Positions 1-6,709 of a DNA stretch of 15,301 bases are shown here, piece by piece. Location: assembly GCA_020025795.1 (NCBI GenBank), contig JAHHRK010000032.1, positions 1-15,301 on the forward strand, read 5' to 3'. Numbering within the stretch: position 1 is the stretch's first letter; each line of letters opens with the position of its first letter. Source of the stretch: Faecalibacterium sp. Lineage in GTDB: Bacteria; Bacillota; Clostridia; Oscillospirales; Ruminococcaceae. Below the pieces are notes generated by a model that had not been told where the DNA came from, made no database searches, and saw only the letters and a list, made by a program, of their open reading frames with translations. The translations under genes were made by a program, and so were the position numbers.

Positions 1-68
1 CCTCCGTGCTAAAGGTGGCCGAAGACTGCCACCTCCACGATAGCAAAAGAAAGGATGAATCAATATGA
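1..68 (+). CDS. C-terminal end of an unidentified upstream gene (partial)
   Basis: From base 3 one frame stays open from the window edge to a TGA at 66-68, giving a hydrophilic tail that ends SVLKVAEDCHLHDSKRKDESI. The stop overlaps the next gene's ATG (65-67) as ATGA, which is the translational coupling seen across this operon and the main reason to believe the frame. A second frame is also open from the edge but stops at 41-43 without coupling. No family can be named from about 21 residues. Confidence 0.5.
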   Translation, partial: SVLKVAEDCHLHDSKRKDESI

Positions 69-193
69 TGGAGAAGGTTTTTATGGCAGCGCTGGCCGCT
101 GCCATTATCGTTGTGATCGTCGCATGGGTGGCGCTGGCGTGTGTTGCACCGTTCGCGCTGCTGCGCTTGTGCAGCGTAATCTTACTGGCATGA
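65..193 (+). CDS. 42-residue single-pass membrane peptide
   Basis: The reading frame starts at ATG 65 (a second ATG follows at once) and stops at TGA 191-193. After a short MMEKVF head, the product is one long hydrophobic helix rich in Ala, Val, Ile and Leu with a single Arg near the end, so it should sit in the membrane. An AAGGA SD at 51-55 lies 9 nt upstream. The start overlaps the stop of the previous frame, so the gene is in the same operon. Tiny membrane peptides of this kind are common in phage early and middle operons and are often missed by gene callers because of their size. The function is unknown; a holin-like or exclusion role cannot be read from the sequence. A longer frame over this stretch beginning at 55 is a different frame and has no usable SD. 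Confidence 0.6.
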   Translation: MMEKVFMAALAAAIIVVIVAWVALACVAPFALLRLCSVILLA

Positions 194-264
194 GAAAAGG
201 AGGCCAATCCTATAATCAGAAAACGTGGAAAAATGTGGAGAAAACACAACGGAAGGAAAATGCA

Positions 265-567
265 ATGACAAATGAAGAAGCAAAAGATGCTTTGCAACTA
301 AAGAAAATTGAATTCAGCGGAGAAACAAGGCGCGTTGTTGAATTTTTAGAAGCATTGTGCAAAGCGGAAGAAGCTCTGGATTATAGAATAGCTAAAACAG
401 TGGAAGCAGAAAAGTTGGAGAAGGATCTTGCAATGCCAGGCACTCATATCATCTTTAGAAAAGGAACAAACTGTCTGGTTCGGTGCCCTAGATGTGGTCA
501 TTATATGAAAATGCAGGATTCGTTTTGCGCCAAGTGCGGACAAGCAATTGAAGTAAAAGAATCGTAA
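265..567 (+). CDS. Zinc-ribbon protein, 100 residues, unknown function
   Basis: The product has a charged, probably alpha-helical N-terminal part (residues 1-55), then a C-terminal zinc ribbon built from CPRC (Cys74, Cys77) and CAKC (Cys88, Cys91). Four cysteines as two CxxC pairs about ten residues apart should bind one structural zinc. I chose ATG 265 because AAGGA (253-257) lies 7 nt upstream. The frame stays open further upstream (ATG at 190, overlapping the preceding stop as ATGA, and ATG at 55), but neither has an SD at useful distance and the extra residues look random. Small zinc-ribbon proteins in phage operons are often nucleic-acid or protein adaptors, but nothing here shows which. 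The gene is somewhat AT-richer than the structural genes downstream. Confidence 0.75.
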   Translation: MTNEEAKDALQLKKIEFSGETRRVVEFLEALCKAEEALDYRIAKTVEAEKLEKDLAMPGTHIIFRKGTNCLVRCPRCGHYMKMQDSFCAKCGQAIEVKES

Positions 568-579
568 CGAGGGATAAAA

Positions 580-963
580 ATGAAAAGATTGATTTGCATA
601 TTGGTCGCCCTGGCCCTGGCGCTGTGCGTGACGGGCTGTTCTGAAGCGAGCAAGGTGAACCAAAATCTGAACAAGCAGGCGGACTACTTCGAATGTGAGC
701 GCAAAATAACGGTATACAATGCACTTACAGACAAAGTAATACTGGAAGTCGAGGGCTTCATGAGCATCAGCAACAACAGCTCGAACGAACTTGTTGTGAC
801 ATGTAAGACCGGTCCTGATGAGTACAAGAAAAACTATGTGTATCTGAATAGCTTTACGCTGTATGCCATTGAAGATATTACCGGAACACATACAGATCCG
901 TATCACTATTCGATGTACATCCATGTGGAACCTCCGATCAAAATAGAAGGAGTCAAGCCGTAA
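580..963 (+). CDS. Phage-encoded surface lipoprotein, beta-sandwich type
   Basis: The 127-residue product begins with MKR and a hydrophobic stretch (residues 4-16) ending in a lipobox, V17-T-G-C20. It should therefore be exported, cut before Cys20 and lipid-anchored on the outer face of the membrane. The mature part (NQNLNKQADYF, then alternating polar and hydrophobic strands to PPIKIEG) resembles the small phage beta-sandwich lipoproteins, which I recognise by general pattern only. Known phage lipoproteins of Gram-positive hosts, such as Ltp of phage TP-J34, block DNA entry of other phages, so superinfection exclusion is the leading inference. The start at ATG 580 has GAGGG at 569-573. The gene follows the zinc-ribbon gene by 12 nt, inside the operon that ends with the sigma-like gene. 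Confidence 0.8.
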   Translation: MKRLICILVALALALCVTGCSEASKVNQNLNKQADYFECERKITVYNALTDKVILEVEGFMSISNNSSNELVVTCKTGPDEYKKNYVYLNSFTLYAIEDITGTHTDPYHYSMYIHVEPPIKIEGVKP

Positions 964-991
964 CATTTACAGAAAAAGGGGAGAAAATTAC

Positions 992-1411
992 ATGGAATAT
1001 GCAGAAAAGCTTGTCTGGCTGCGACGCTATAGGGAAAGTCAGAAGGTGGAACGTGAGCTTGTCCAGGAGCTGGAACAGCTGCGCAGTCAGGCGGAGAGAA
1101 TCACACCTGTTTTATCAGCTACGCCCGGTGGTGGCGGAAATGGGCAGCAGCTGCCCGCCATTGTTGAACGCATCGAGGACATCCGCAGTCAGATGACGGA
1201 ACGCATCGAACAGGGACTTACAGCGCGCACAGAGATTGCAGAAGCAATCGATCAGCTGACCGATGTACAGGAGCTTGAAATCTTACGCCGCCGATATTTA
1301 CTGGGACAACAATGGGAACAGATTGCGCAAGAAGTACATTTGAATCGGCGTTGGACTACAAAGCTACATAAGAGAGCTGTGGAAAAGTTGAAAATCGAAG
1401 CTGAACGGTGA
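992..1411 (+). CDS. Sigma region 4-like late-gene regulator (DUF1492/ArpU-like)
   Basis: The 139-residue protein has a long charged helical N-terminal part (residues 1-90, interrupted by a Gly-rich linker at 44-52) and a C-terminal helix-turn-helix (about 95-135, with LRRRYLLGQQWEQIAQ then RAVEKLK). This resembles region 4 of sigma-70 factors, the part that reads the -35 element. Proteins of this type (DUF1492, ArpU) are regularly encoded just before the terminase genes in phages of Firmicutes and are thought to switch on late transcription. An AAGGGGAG SD at 976-983 supports ATG 992. Directly downstream lie phased AAGCCCCTA repeats and a -10-like box, which I infer to be its target. A second open frame at 999-1196 is an out-of-frame shadow. 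Confidence 0.8.
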   Translation: MEYAEKLVWLRRYRESQKVERELVQELEQLRSQAERITPVLSATPGGGGNGQQLPAIVERIEDIRSQMTERIEQGLTARTEIAEAIDQLTDVQELEILRRRYLLGQQWEQIAQEVHLNRRWTTKLHKRAVEKLKIEAER

Positions 1412-1414
1412 AAG

Positions 1415-1455
1415 AAGCCCCTAAAAGCCCTAGAAAGCCCCTATGCAAGTATGAT
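1415..1455 (+). promoter_or_regulatory. Candidate late promoter with three 10-bp-phased repeats
   Basis: AAGCCCCTA occurs at 1415-1423 and 1435-1443, with a one-base-shorter copy AAGCCCTA at 1425-1432, so the three copies start exactly 10 bp apart on the same face of the helix. A TATGAT -10-like hexamer follows at 1450-1455. There is no TTGACA-like -35; the repeats occupy that place. The site lies immediately after the sigma region 4-like gene and is the only plausible promoter before the packaging operon. Direct sequence reading gives the repeats; the promoter role is inferred. Confidence 0.5.
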
Positions 1456-1537
1456 ATTCTGTAAATGCGAGATCCGGAAGAGAAAGACACTCTGACGGAC
1501 GCTCATGGTTTGACACCTCCTTTTTCACGGCCGCCAC

Positions 1538-1564
1538 GGCAGACGGCGGGACGGGCAGTCTGCC
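1538..1564 (+). other. Leader hairpin without T-run
   Basis: GGCAGAC (1538-1544) pairs with GTCTGCC (1558-1564) around a 13-nt G-rich loop. It is the first of three hairpins in the 268-nt gene-free stretch 1412-1679. No T-run follows, so it is not an intrinsic terminator by itself. Confidence 0.5.
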
Positions 1565-1577
1565 AGCATTCGAAGAG

Positions 1578-1603
1578 AGCCGGAGAGAGATCTCCGGCTT
1601 TTG
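1578..1603 (+). terminator. Terminator-like hairpin, late leader, first
   Basis: A perfect 9-bp stem AGCCGGAGA/TCTCCGGCT (1578-1586 and 1591-1599) with a GAGA loop is followed by a short T-run (1599-1602). The weak T-tail suggests partial termination only. Confidence 0.55.
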
Positions 1604-1615
1604 TTATACGTTTCA

Positions 1616-1645
1616 GCCTGTGCCCTTCGGGGCATGGGCTTTTTT
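1616..1645 (+). terminator. Strong terminator with UUCG loop, late leader, second
   Basis: A 10-bp stem, two of whose pairs are G-T wobbles, spans 1616-1639 around a TTCG tetraloop (1626-1629), followed by six Ts (1640-1645). This is a textbook intrinsic terminator, 30 nt before the terminase SD. It may end early transcripts or act as a control point that late transcription has to pass. Confidence 0.75.
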
Positions 1646-1679
1646 GTTGCCCGGCGGGAGGTCCGGACATTGACAGGAG

Positions 1680-2129
1680 GTGATTGCCACGGCAAAGAAC
1701 AAGCTTAATCCAAAGCACAAGGCGTTTGCCGAGGCATATCTCTCCAACGGTGCGAATGCTTATCAGGCGGCGCTGGATGCGGGCTATGCGGAAAGCACAG
1801 CAAAAAGCCATAGCTACGAGTTGCTGCGTGACAAGCGCGTTCAGGATTACATCTCCAGCCGGCGCAAGGAACTGGCTGAACAGGCTGTGACACCGGAGCG
1901 TGTGCTTCTGGAGCTAGCAGACATCGGCTTCGGACAGCGGGAGTTCCCGGCCTACGATATGTCGGGAGAGCGTTCGGATCGTCTGCCCAGTATGAGTGCC
2001 CGGCTGAAAGCGCTGGAGATGATGGGGCGCAATCTGGGAATGTTTACAGATAAGCTGAATGTGGATGCTGTAGACACTGGCCAGCTGGAGAGTATCCTTG
2101 CACAGCTGAAGGAAAAGAAAAATGGCTGA
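1680..2129 (+). CDS. terS: Terminase small subunit
   Basis: The product begins near LNPKHKAFAEAYLSNG and carries the DNA-binding helix-turn-helix of Terminase_2-type small subunits (ANAYQAALDAGYAESTA, about residues 25-42), followed by RVQDYISSRRKEL. It recognises the phage packaging site and hands the DNA to the large subunit, whose gene overlaps it by 8 nt. There is no in-frame ATG near the N-terminus. GTG at 1680 overlaps the SD (AGGAGGTG, 1675-1682) and is too close to be used, ATT at 1683 is also close, and ACG at 1689 has proper spacing. An in-frame TGA at 1671 excludes anything further upstream. The coordinates use GTG, the first conventional codon; the true start may be 1689. Confidence 0.85.
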   Translation: MIATAKNKLNPKHKAFAEAYLSNGANAYQAALDAGYAESTAKSHSYELLRDKRVQDYISSRRKELAEQAVTPERVLLELADIGFGQREFPAYDMSGERSDRLPSMSARLKALEMMGRNLGMFTDKLNVDAVDTGQLESILAQLKEKKNG

Positions 2130-3498
2130 TTTGATTCTGAGCGAAAAATACAAGGCGTTCTTGCGTTGCGAGGCACCGGTGGAGTTTTGCGAAGGAACTA
2201 CGGCGGCAGGAAAAACCACGGTGGGCCTATTCAAGTTCATGCTGAAGGTGGCGGAAAGCCCGAAGAAGCTGCATGTTCTGGCAGGACTGGACCAGGGCAC
2301 CATCGAAAAGAACATCATCACCAAGGAACTGGGCATTCTGGACGATTTCGGCGATCTGGTGCAGTACTGGCCCGGCGGGCAGGCACAGGACCGGATGGCG
2401 CACCTGGTGTTTCATACACCCAACGGAATCAAGAAGATCTATGTTTTGGGCTATGCGGACAAAGCCCGCTGGAAGAAAGCCCTGGGCGGTCAGTATGGCT
2501 GCTTGTACATTGATGAGCTGAACATTGCAGACATCGACTTTGTGCGAGAATCCGCCATGCGCTGCGATTATCTGCTGGGCACGCTGAACCCTGATGATCC
2601 GTTGCTGCCTGTGTATGAAGAGTTCATCAACCACAGCAGGCCATTGCCGGAATGGGAATATGAGACCCCGGCGGAAATATTGAAGGAACTGAACCAGGAA
2701 CCCAAGCAAGGATGGGTTCACTGGTTCTTTTCGTTTGAGCACAATGCCGGGCTGACACCGGAGAAAATCCAGCAAATCATCAGCATGGTGCCGCCTGGTA
2801 CTAAGCTGTACAAGAACAAGATTCTGGGTTTGCGCGGTCGTGCCACGGGTCTGGTGTTCCATTTGACGAATGCCCATCTGATAGGTGCGGCGGCACTGCG
2901 GGAATGGCTGACGCCGGAACACAAACCGAAGCCTTTCCACTGGGTGCAGCTGTCCTGCGGTGTGGATACTTCTTACAGCCAGAAGACGGAGGATACCTTT
3001 GCTTTTGCATTTACGGGAATCCTGAATAATCGCTGCAAGGTAACGCTGGCGGTGGAGATCCATTCCAACAAAGAGCGTGCGGCAAAACATCTGCCGCCGA
3101 TTGCGCCAAGCGATATTCCAGCATTGCTGGTGGACTTCCTGGAGCGTCAGCGGAAAGCCTGGGGATTTGCCCGTGTGGTGTATATCGACAGTGCCGACCA
3201 GGCGACTATTACCGAGTGCCAGAAGTACAAGCGCCAGCACGGCTGCATTTATGAGTTTGAACCAGCATGGAAGAAGATGCCAATCATTGACCGCATCCAT
3301 CTGGAAACCGGCTGGCTGCATAACGGCCAGCATTTGATTGTTCAGGAGAGCTGCAGTCCGCTGATCCAGGAATACAACGCATACAGCTGGAAAGAGGACA
3401 CGGACAACGAGCCGGAAGACAGAAACGATCATACGGTTAACGCGGAGCAGTACAGCTGGCTGCCATACAAAGAGAAAATCGGAGAAATACAAAAATGA
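2122..3498 (+). CDS. terL: Terminase large subunit (packaging ATPase and nuclease)
   Basis: The 458-residue length is usual for the family. The N-terminal ATPase shows a Walker A loop GTTAAGKTT (residues 25-33), Walker B CLYIDE (127-132, Asp131 and Glu132) and a coupling-type motif LGTLNPDDP (152-160). The C-terminal RuvC-like nuclease shows three spaced acidic residues: Asp282 in CGVDTSY, Asp356 in VVYIDSAD and Asp436 in NDHTVNAEQY. It docks on the portal, cuts concatemeric DNA and pumps it into the procapsid. ATG 2122 follows an AAGGA-type SD and overlaps the end of the small-subunit gene, so the two are coupled. A long open frame on the opposite strand is its codon shadow. Confidence 0.95.
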   Translation: MADLILSEKYKAFLRCEAPVEFCEGTTAAGKTTVGLFKFMLKVAESPKKLHVLAGLDQGTIEKNIITKELGILDDFGDLVQYWPGGQAQDRMAHLVFHTPNGIKKIYVLGYADKARWKKALGGQYGCLYIDELNIADIDFVRESAMRCDYLLGTLNPDDPLLPVYEEFINHSRPLPEWEYETPAEILKELNQEPKQGWVHWFFSFEHNAGLTPEKIQQIISMVPPGTKLYKNKILGLRGRATGLVFHLTNAHLIGAAALREWLTPEHKPKPFHWVQLSCGVDTSYSQKTEDTFAFAFTGILNNRCKVTLAVEIHSNKERAAKHLPPIAPSDIPALLVDFLERQRKAWGFARVVYIDSADQATITECQKYKRQHGCIYEFEPAWKKMPIIDRIHLETGWLHNGQHLIVQESCSPLIQEYNAYSWKEDTDNEPEDRNDHTVNAEQYSWLPYKEKIGEIQK

Positions 3499-4964
3499 GA
3501 TTTATGGAAAGGGTGAAAAACATGGTGCGAAGCTGGCTTGAAATTCAGCCGGCGCCCGGCCGGGGAATCACGATCCAGGAGCCGGTCAGCCACGAAACAA
3601 GCGTCATGCGCAATAAAATCTGGTACCGTGGCGACGCCAGCGAAATCGACCAGCTGTTCAAGGCACTGGGAGAGGACGCGGTGGGGCGCGCTCGTTTTTG
3701 GGCTGCGGCGCCCAATAATGAAAGTATCCGAAAGGCGCACAGCGGTCTGCCGGGAATTATGGCGGACACGCTGGCAAGTGTAGTGAAGGCGGATCTGGAT
3801 GACCTGGACTTCGGCGATGATGCGGAAAACGCACAGACAGTCCGTCGATGGGAAGAAATTGCCGAAGAAAATGATTTCCCTGATTTGGTGGGACAGGCTG
3901 TGGTAGATACGCTGGTCACTGGAGACGGTGCTTTCAAGGTCAGTCTGGACCCGGAAATCAGCGATAGCCCGATTTTGGAATTCTGGCCGGCAGATCGGGT
4001 TCGCTATCAGTGCCGACACGGACGCATTTGCGAGATTTGTTTTCTGACGCCTATGGGAGACAGGCGAACTCTGGAAGAAATCTATCGTCCCGGCGAAGTG
4101 TCGTATCGGCTGATGGACGGGGAAAAAGAAATTTCGTTGTCTGCCGAACCTGCGTGCGCCAATCTTTCCCCGGTAAAGTTTGATGATAATATCATGCTGG
4201 CGGTACCATTGCGGTTCTGGAAGTCCGGCAAATGGGCGGGCCGTGGCCGCAGCATCTACGATAACAAGACAGATGCCTTTGATGCCCATGACGAAATTAT
4301 CAGCCAGTGGATGGATGCGGTGCGAGCAGGCCGCGTACAAAAATACATCCCTGAAAGTCTGATTCCCAGAGATGCGGAGACCGGTGCACTGAGGATGCCC
4401 AGCGCCTTCGGCTCAAATTTTATTTCCATTGCCGGCAGCGCAAAGGAAAATGCTACGGATAAAATCGAAACGATACAGCCGGATATCAAATATGAAGCCT
4501 TTGTGGCCAGCTATACGGCTACCTTGGATATGTGCCTGCAGGGAATTATGAGCCCGGCCACATTGGGCATTGATGTGGGCAAAATGGCCAGTGCAGACGC
4601 CCAGCGTGAGAAAAAGGACATCACCGGCATGACCCGCAATGCAATCACAAACGCGCTGGAAAAGGCGCTGCCCAAGCTGGCGCGTGTGGCATTATCCGCA
4701 CAGGATATTCTGGAAAACCGTCAACCCGGCCGGTATGAGCCGACTGTTTCCTTTGGAGAATACGGCGCCCCGGACTTTGACAGCCGGGTCAAAACGATTT
4801 CAGGAGCTGCAACCAGCGGAATCATGAGCGTAGAAGCACAGGTGGAAGAGCTGTGGGGCGGCAGCAAAGACGATGAATGGAAGGCAGAAGAGGTGCAGCG
4901 CATCTGTTGGGAGCGCGGCATTGAACCGATGGAGGAGCCCAGCGTTGGCGGTGAGCCTGTATGA
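3495..4964 (+). CDS. Portal protein (SPP1 gp6-like)
   Basis: The 489-residue product has the size and position of a SPP1-type portal, the twelve-subunit ring at the capsid vertex through which DNA enters. Family-like features are the N-terminal IRKAHSGLPGIMADTLASVV helix, the DLVGQAVVDTLVTGDGAFKV segment that matches the portal clip/stem entry, and a polar C-terminal tail (WKAEEVQRICWERGIEPMEE). The ATG at 3495 overlaps the terL stop (ATGA). GGAG at 3481-3484 is a weak, slightly distant SD, so starts at ATG 3504 or 3522 (the latter behind AAAGGGTG) are possible alternatives that change only the first few residues. Confidence 0.9.
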   Translation: MRFMERVKNMVRSWLEIQPAPGRGITIQEPVSHETSVMRNKIWYRGDASEIDQLFKALGEDAVGRARFWAAAPNNESIRKAHSGLPGIMADTLASVVKADLDDLDFGDDAENAQTVRRWEEIAEENDFPDLVGQAVVDTLVTGDGAFKVSLDPEISDSPILEFWPADRVRYQCRHGRICEICFLTPMGDRRTLEEIYRPGEVSYRLMDGEKEISLSAEPACANLSPVKFDDNIMLAVPLRFWKSGKWAGRGRSIYDNKTDAFDAHDEIISQWMDAVRAGRVQKYIPESLIPRDAETGALRMPSAFGSNFISIAGSAKENATDKIETIQPDIKYEAFVASYTATLDMCLQGIMSPATLGIDVGKMASADAQREKKDITGMTRNAITNALEKALPKLARVALSAQDILENRQPGRYEPTVSFGEYGAPDFDSRVKTISGAATSGIMSVEAQVEELWGGSKDDEWKAEEVQRICWERGIEPMEEPSVGGEPV

Positions 4965-6709
4965 CGGCCCGTGAAATTGCGGATCTGTTCTTTCAGCTGG
5001 AACTGACGTTGATTGCATCCCTGAAACGCAATCTTGCTCGGCATAAAGCATGGGAAAAAGAAGAGGGCTTCGACTGGGAGGCTTGGCAGTCCGCCAAGCT
5101 GCGGGACATCCGCCGTTTTCAAAAGGAAAACCGAAAAGAAGTAGAGAAACTTGCTTCTGTCATAGATCAGGAAACGCGACAGCTCATCGAGGAGCAATAT
5201 CAGGAAGGCGGCGCAGAAGGCTTTTTCAGCATGAACGACCGCCGGGTGAATGCTTTACTGGATGAGATGCAAACCGCTCAGCAGCAGGTGGAAAAGGCGG
5301 CTCTGCGGTATATGGATGATGTGTACCGCAAGACAATCCGTACAGCAGCGTTAGGTATGGCCACTGGATCTATGACGCTGCAGCAGGCCACCGATGCGGC
5401 TACGAAAGATTTTTTAGCTGCCGGTATCAATTGTGTGCAGTATAAAAACGGGCGCCGCGTCAACATTGCCAGTTATGCAGAGATGGCACTACGCACCGCA
5501 GCCACTCGCGCCACCCTGATGGGCGAAGCAAAGCTGCGGGAGTCTATGGATATCGATACAGTGCTGGTGAGCCAGTACGGTGCTTGCAGTGAAACTTGTC
5601 TGCCCTGGCAAGGGCTGGTGTATATCGATGATGTGTGGCAGGACTATGATGGTCCACATACACCCGGCGGAACCTATGGTGTGAGCCGTAACGGCCACCA
5701 GTACCCGCTGCTATCCGTAGCGGTGAAAAATGGCCTGTTCCATCCCAACTGCCGGCACACCCTGACCACTTGGTTTGAAGGTATCAGCACCCGGCCAGAG
5801 CCAATGGATAAGGCGAAGATCGAGCGTACATCCAGGCTGGAAAAACAGCAGCGTGCCATGGAGCGTAATGTGCGTGAGCTGAAACGTCTGGCGGCCGGCA
5901 CTCAGGACGATGCCCGGGCAGCCGCCTACCGCAAAGAGGCGCGCACCGCCCAGAAAAAGCTGAAGGCCTTTGTGGATGAAAACGGCGATGCGCTGCGCCG
6001 GGACTACTGGCGCGAGCGGTACGATGGGGTGCCACTGCAAAGAAAACAGGTAGAGACATGCTTTAATCTAGCCGCTAAAAAGAACTCGGAAAAAGAGGGG
6101 CAATATTTTCATAAGGTGAATAAAGATCCCAATCTACCAAGAGAAAACTTCTTACCTAAGGGCATTGACGTTACTGCGGTAAAAGTTGATGGCTACAAAA
6201 ATGTTTACGTATCTGACAAGGCAATAATAAAGCCAAAAGAGTTGCATGACATTAATAAAAACACAGAACAAGCACTTAAATCTCTTGGTATCTCTAAGGA
6301 AAAGAAGCCTAAAATTGTAATTGTAAGTAATGAAGAATTACCAAATGCTTATGGCAAGTACATTGCTTATCAAGACACAGTATATTACACAGCAGGTATT
6401 GACGCGGCCGGCGGTATAGATGAGGCTGGAGGCTTTGGTGCTATAGAGTATCATGAAATGTGTCATTTAAAGCAAGCCGAAGCGTATAGAAGTAAGGGGA
6501 AAATCATCACAAAAGAAAATTTTCATATGTATCTACAAGAATTACGAGACCACTGTAAAATAATGCTTGACAATCTGGGGGTCAATGAATACAATGTGAG
6601 TCAAATAAGTGAGTATGCACGGCGAATGTATTCTTCAATGTCTGCACAGTATGATGAGGTAGAGGCAGAATATAGAGTGTTTTTGTGGAAAGGGGGTAAA
6701 CTTAAATGA
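4961..6709 (+). CDS. MuF minor head protein fused to a zinc-metallopeptidase-like C-terminal domain
   Basis: Residues 1-360 are a Mu gpF-type minor head protein: a long helical region, then the zinc-linked core with SQYGACSETCLPWQG (204-218) and the signature HPNCRHT (261-267), then a Lys/Arg-rich helix (280-360). Such proteins sit inside the head next to the portal and can be injected with DNA. From about residue 363 (base 6050) the sequence changes: it becomes AT-richer and ends in a new domain with HEMCH (498-502), a HExxH zinc-protease motif, and an acidic DEVEAE (565-570) that could give the third zinc ligand, as in gluzincins. MuF proteins with swappable toxin C-termini are a known polymorphic toxin class. 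That this one is a toxin is inference. Start ATG 4961 overlaps the portal stop. Confidence 0.88.
   Translation: MTAREIADLFFQLELTLIASLKRNLARHKAWEKEEGFDWEAWQSAKLRDIRRFQKENRKEVEKLASVIDQETRQLIEEQYQEGGAEGFFSMNDRRVNALLDEMQTAQQQVEKAALRYMDDVYRKTIRTAALGMATGSMTLQQATDAATKDFLAAGINCVQYKNGRRVNIASYAEMALRTAATRATLMGEAKLRESMDIDTVLVSQYGACSETCLPWQGLVYIDDVWQDYDGPHTPGGTYGVSRNGHQYPLLSVAVKNGLFHPNCRHTLTTWFEGISTRPEPMDKAKIERTSRLEKQQRAMERNVRELKRLAAGTQDDARAAAYRKEARTAQKKLKAFVDENGDALRRDYWRERYDGVPLQRKQVETCFNLAAKKNSEKEGQYFHKVNKDPNLPRENFLPKGIDVTAVKVDGYKNVYVSDKAIIKPKELHDINKNTEQALKSLGISKEKKPKIVIVSNEELPNAYGKYIAYQDTVYYTAGIDAAGGIDEAGGFGAIEYHEMCHLKQAEAYRSKGKIITKENFHMYLQELRDHCKIMLDNLGVNEYNVSQISEYARRMYSSMSAQYDEVEAEYRVFLWKGGKLK

Noticed and set aside
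13..34. AGGTGGC/GCCACCT hairpin at the left edge
   Set aside because: No T-run follows, and the stretch reads through as the coding end of an upstream gene.
55..264. N-terminal extension of the zinc-ribbon gene to ATG 55 or ATG 190
   Set aside because: No SD at useful distance; the stretch is better explained by the 42-residue membrane peptide in another frame and by an AAGGA in front of ATG 265.
1510..1515. Perfect TTGACA hexamer in the leader
   Set aside because: No -10-like sequence lies 16-18 bp downstream; the region there is GC-rich.
1465..1683. 72-codon + strand frame before the terminase
   Set aside because: It has no SD and runs through all three leader hairpins; the stretch reads better as regulatory RNA.
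2227..3492. Minus-strand open frame of 421 codons
   Set aside because: It lies entirely opposite the large terminase, whose motifs are all intact on the + strand; a codon-bias shadow.
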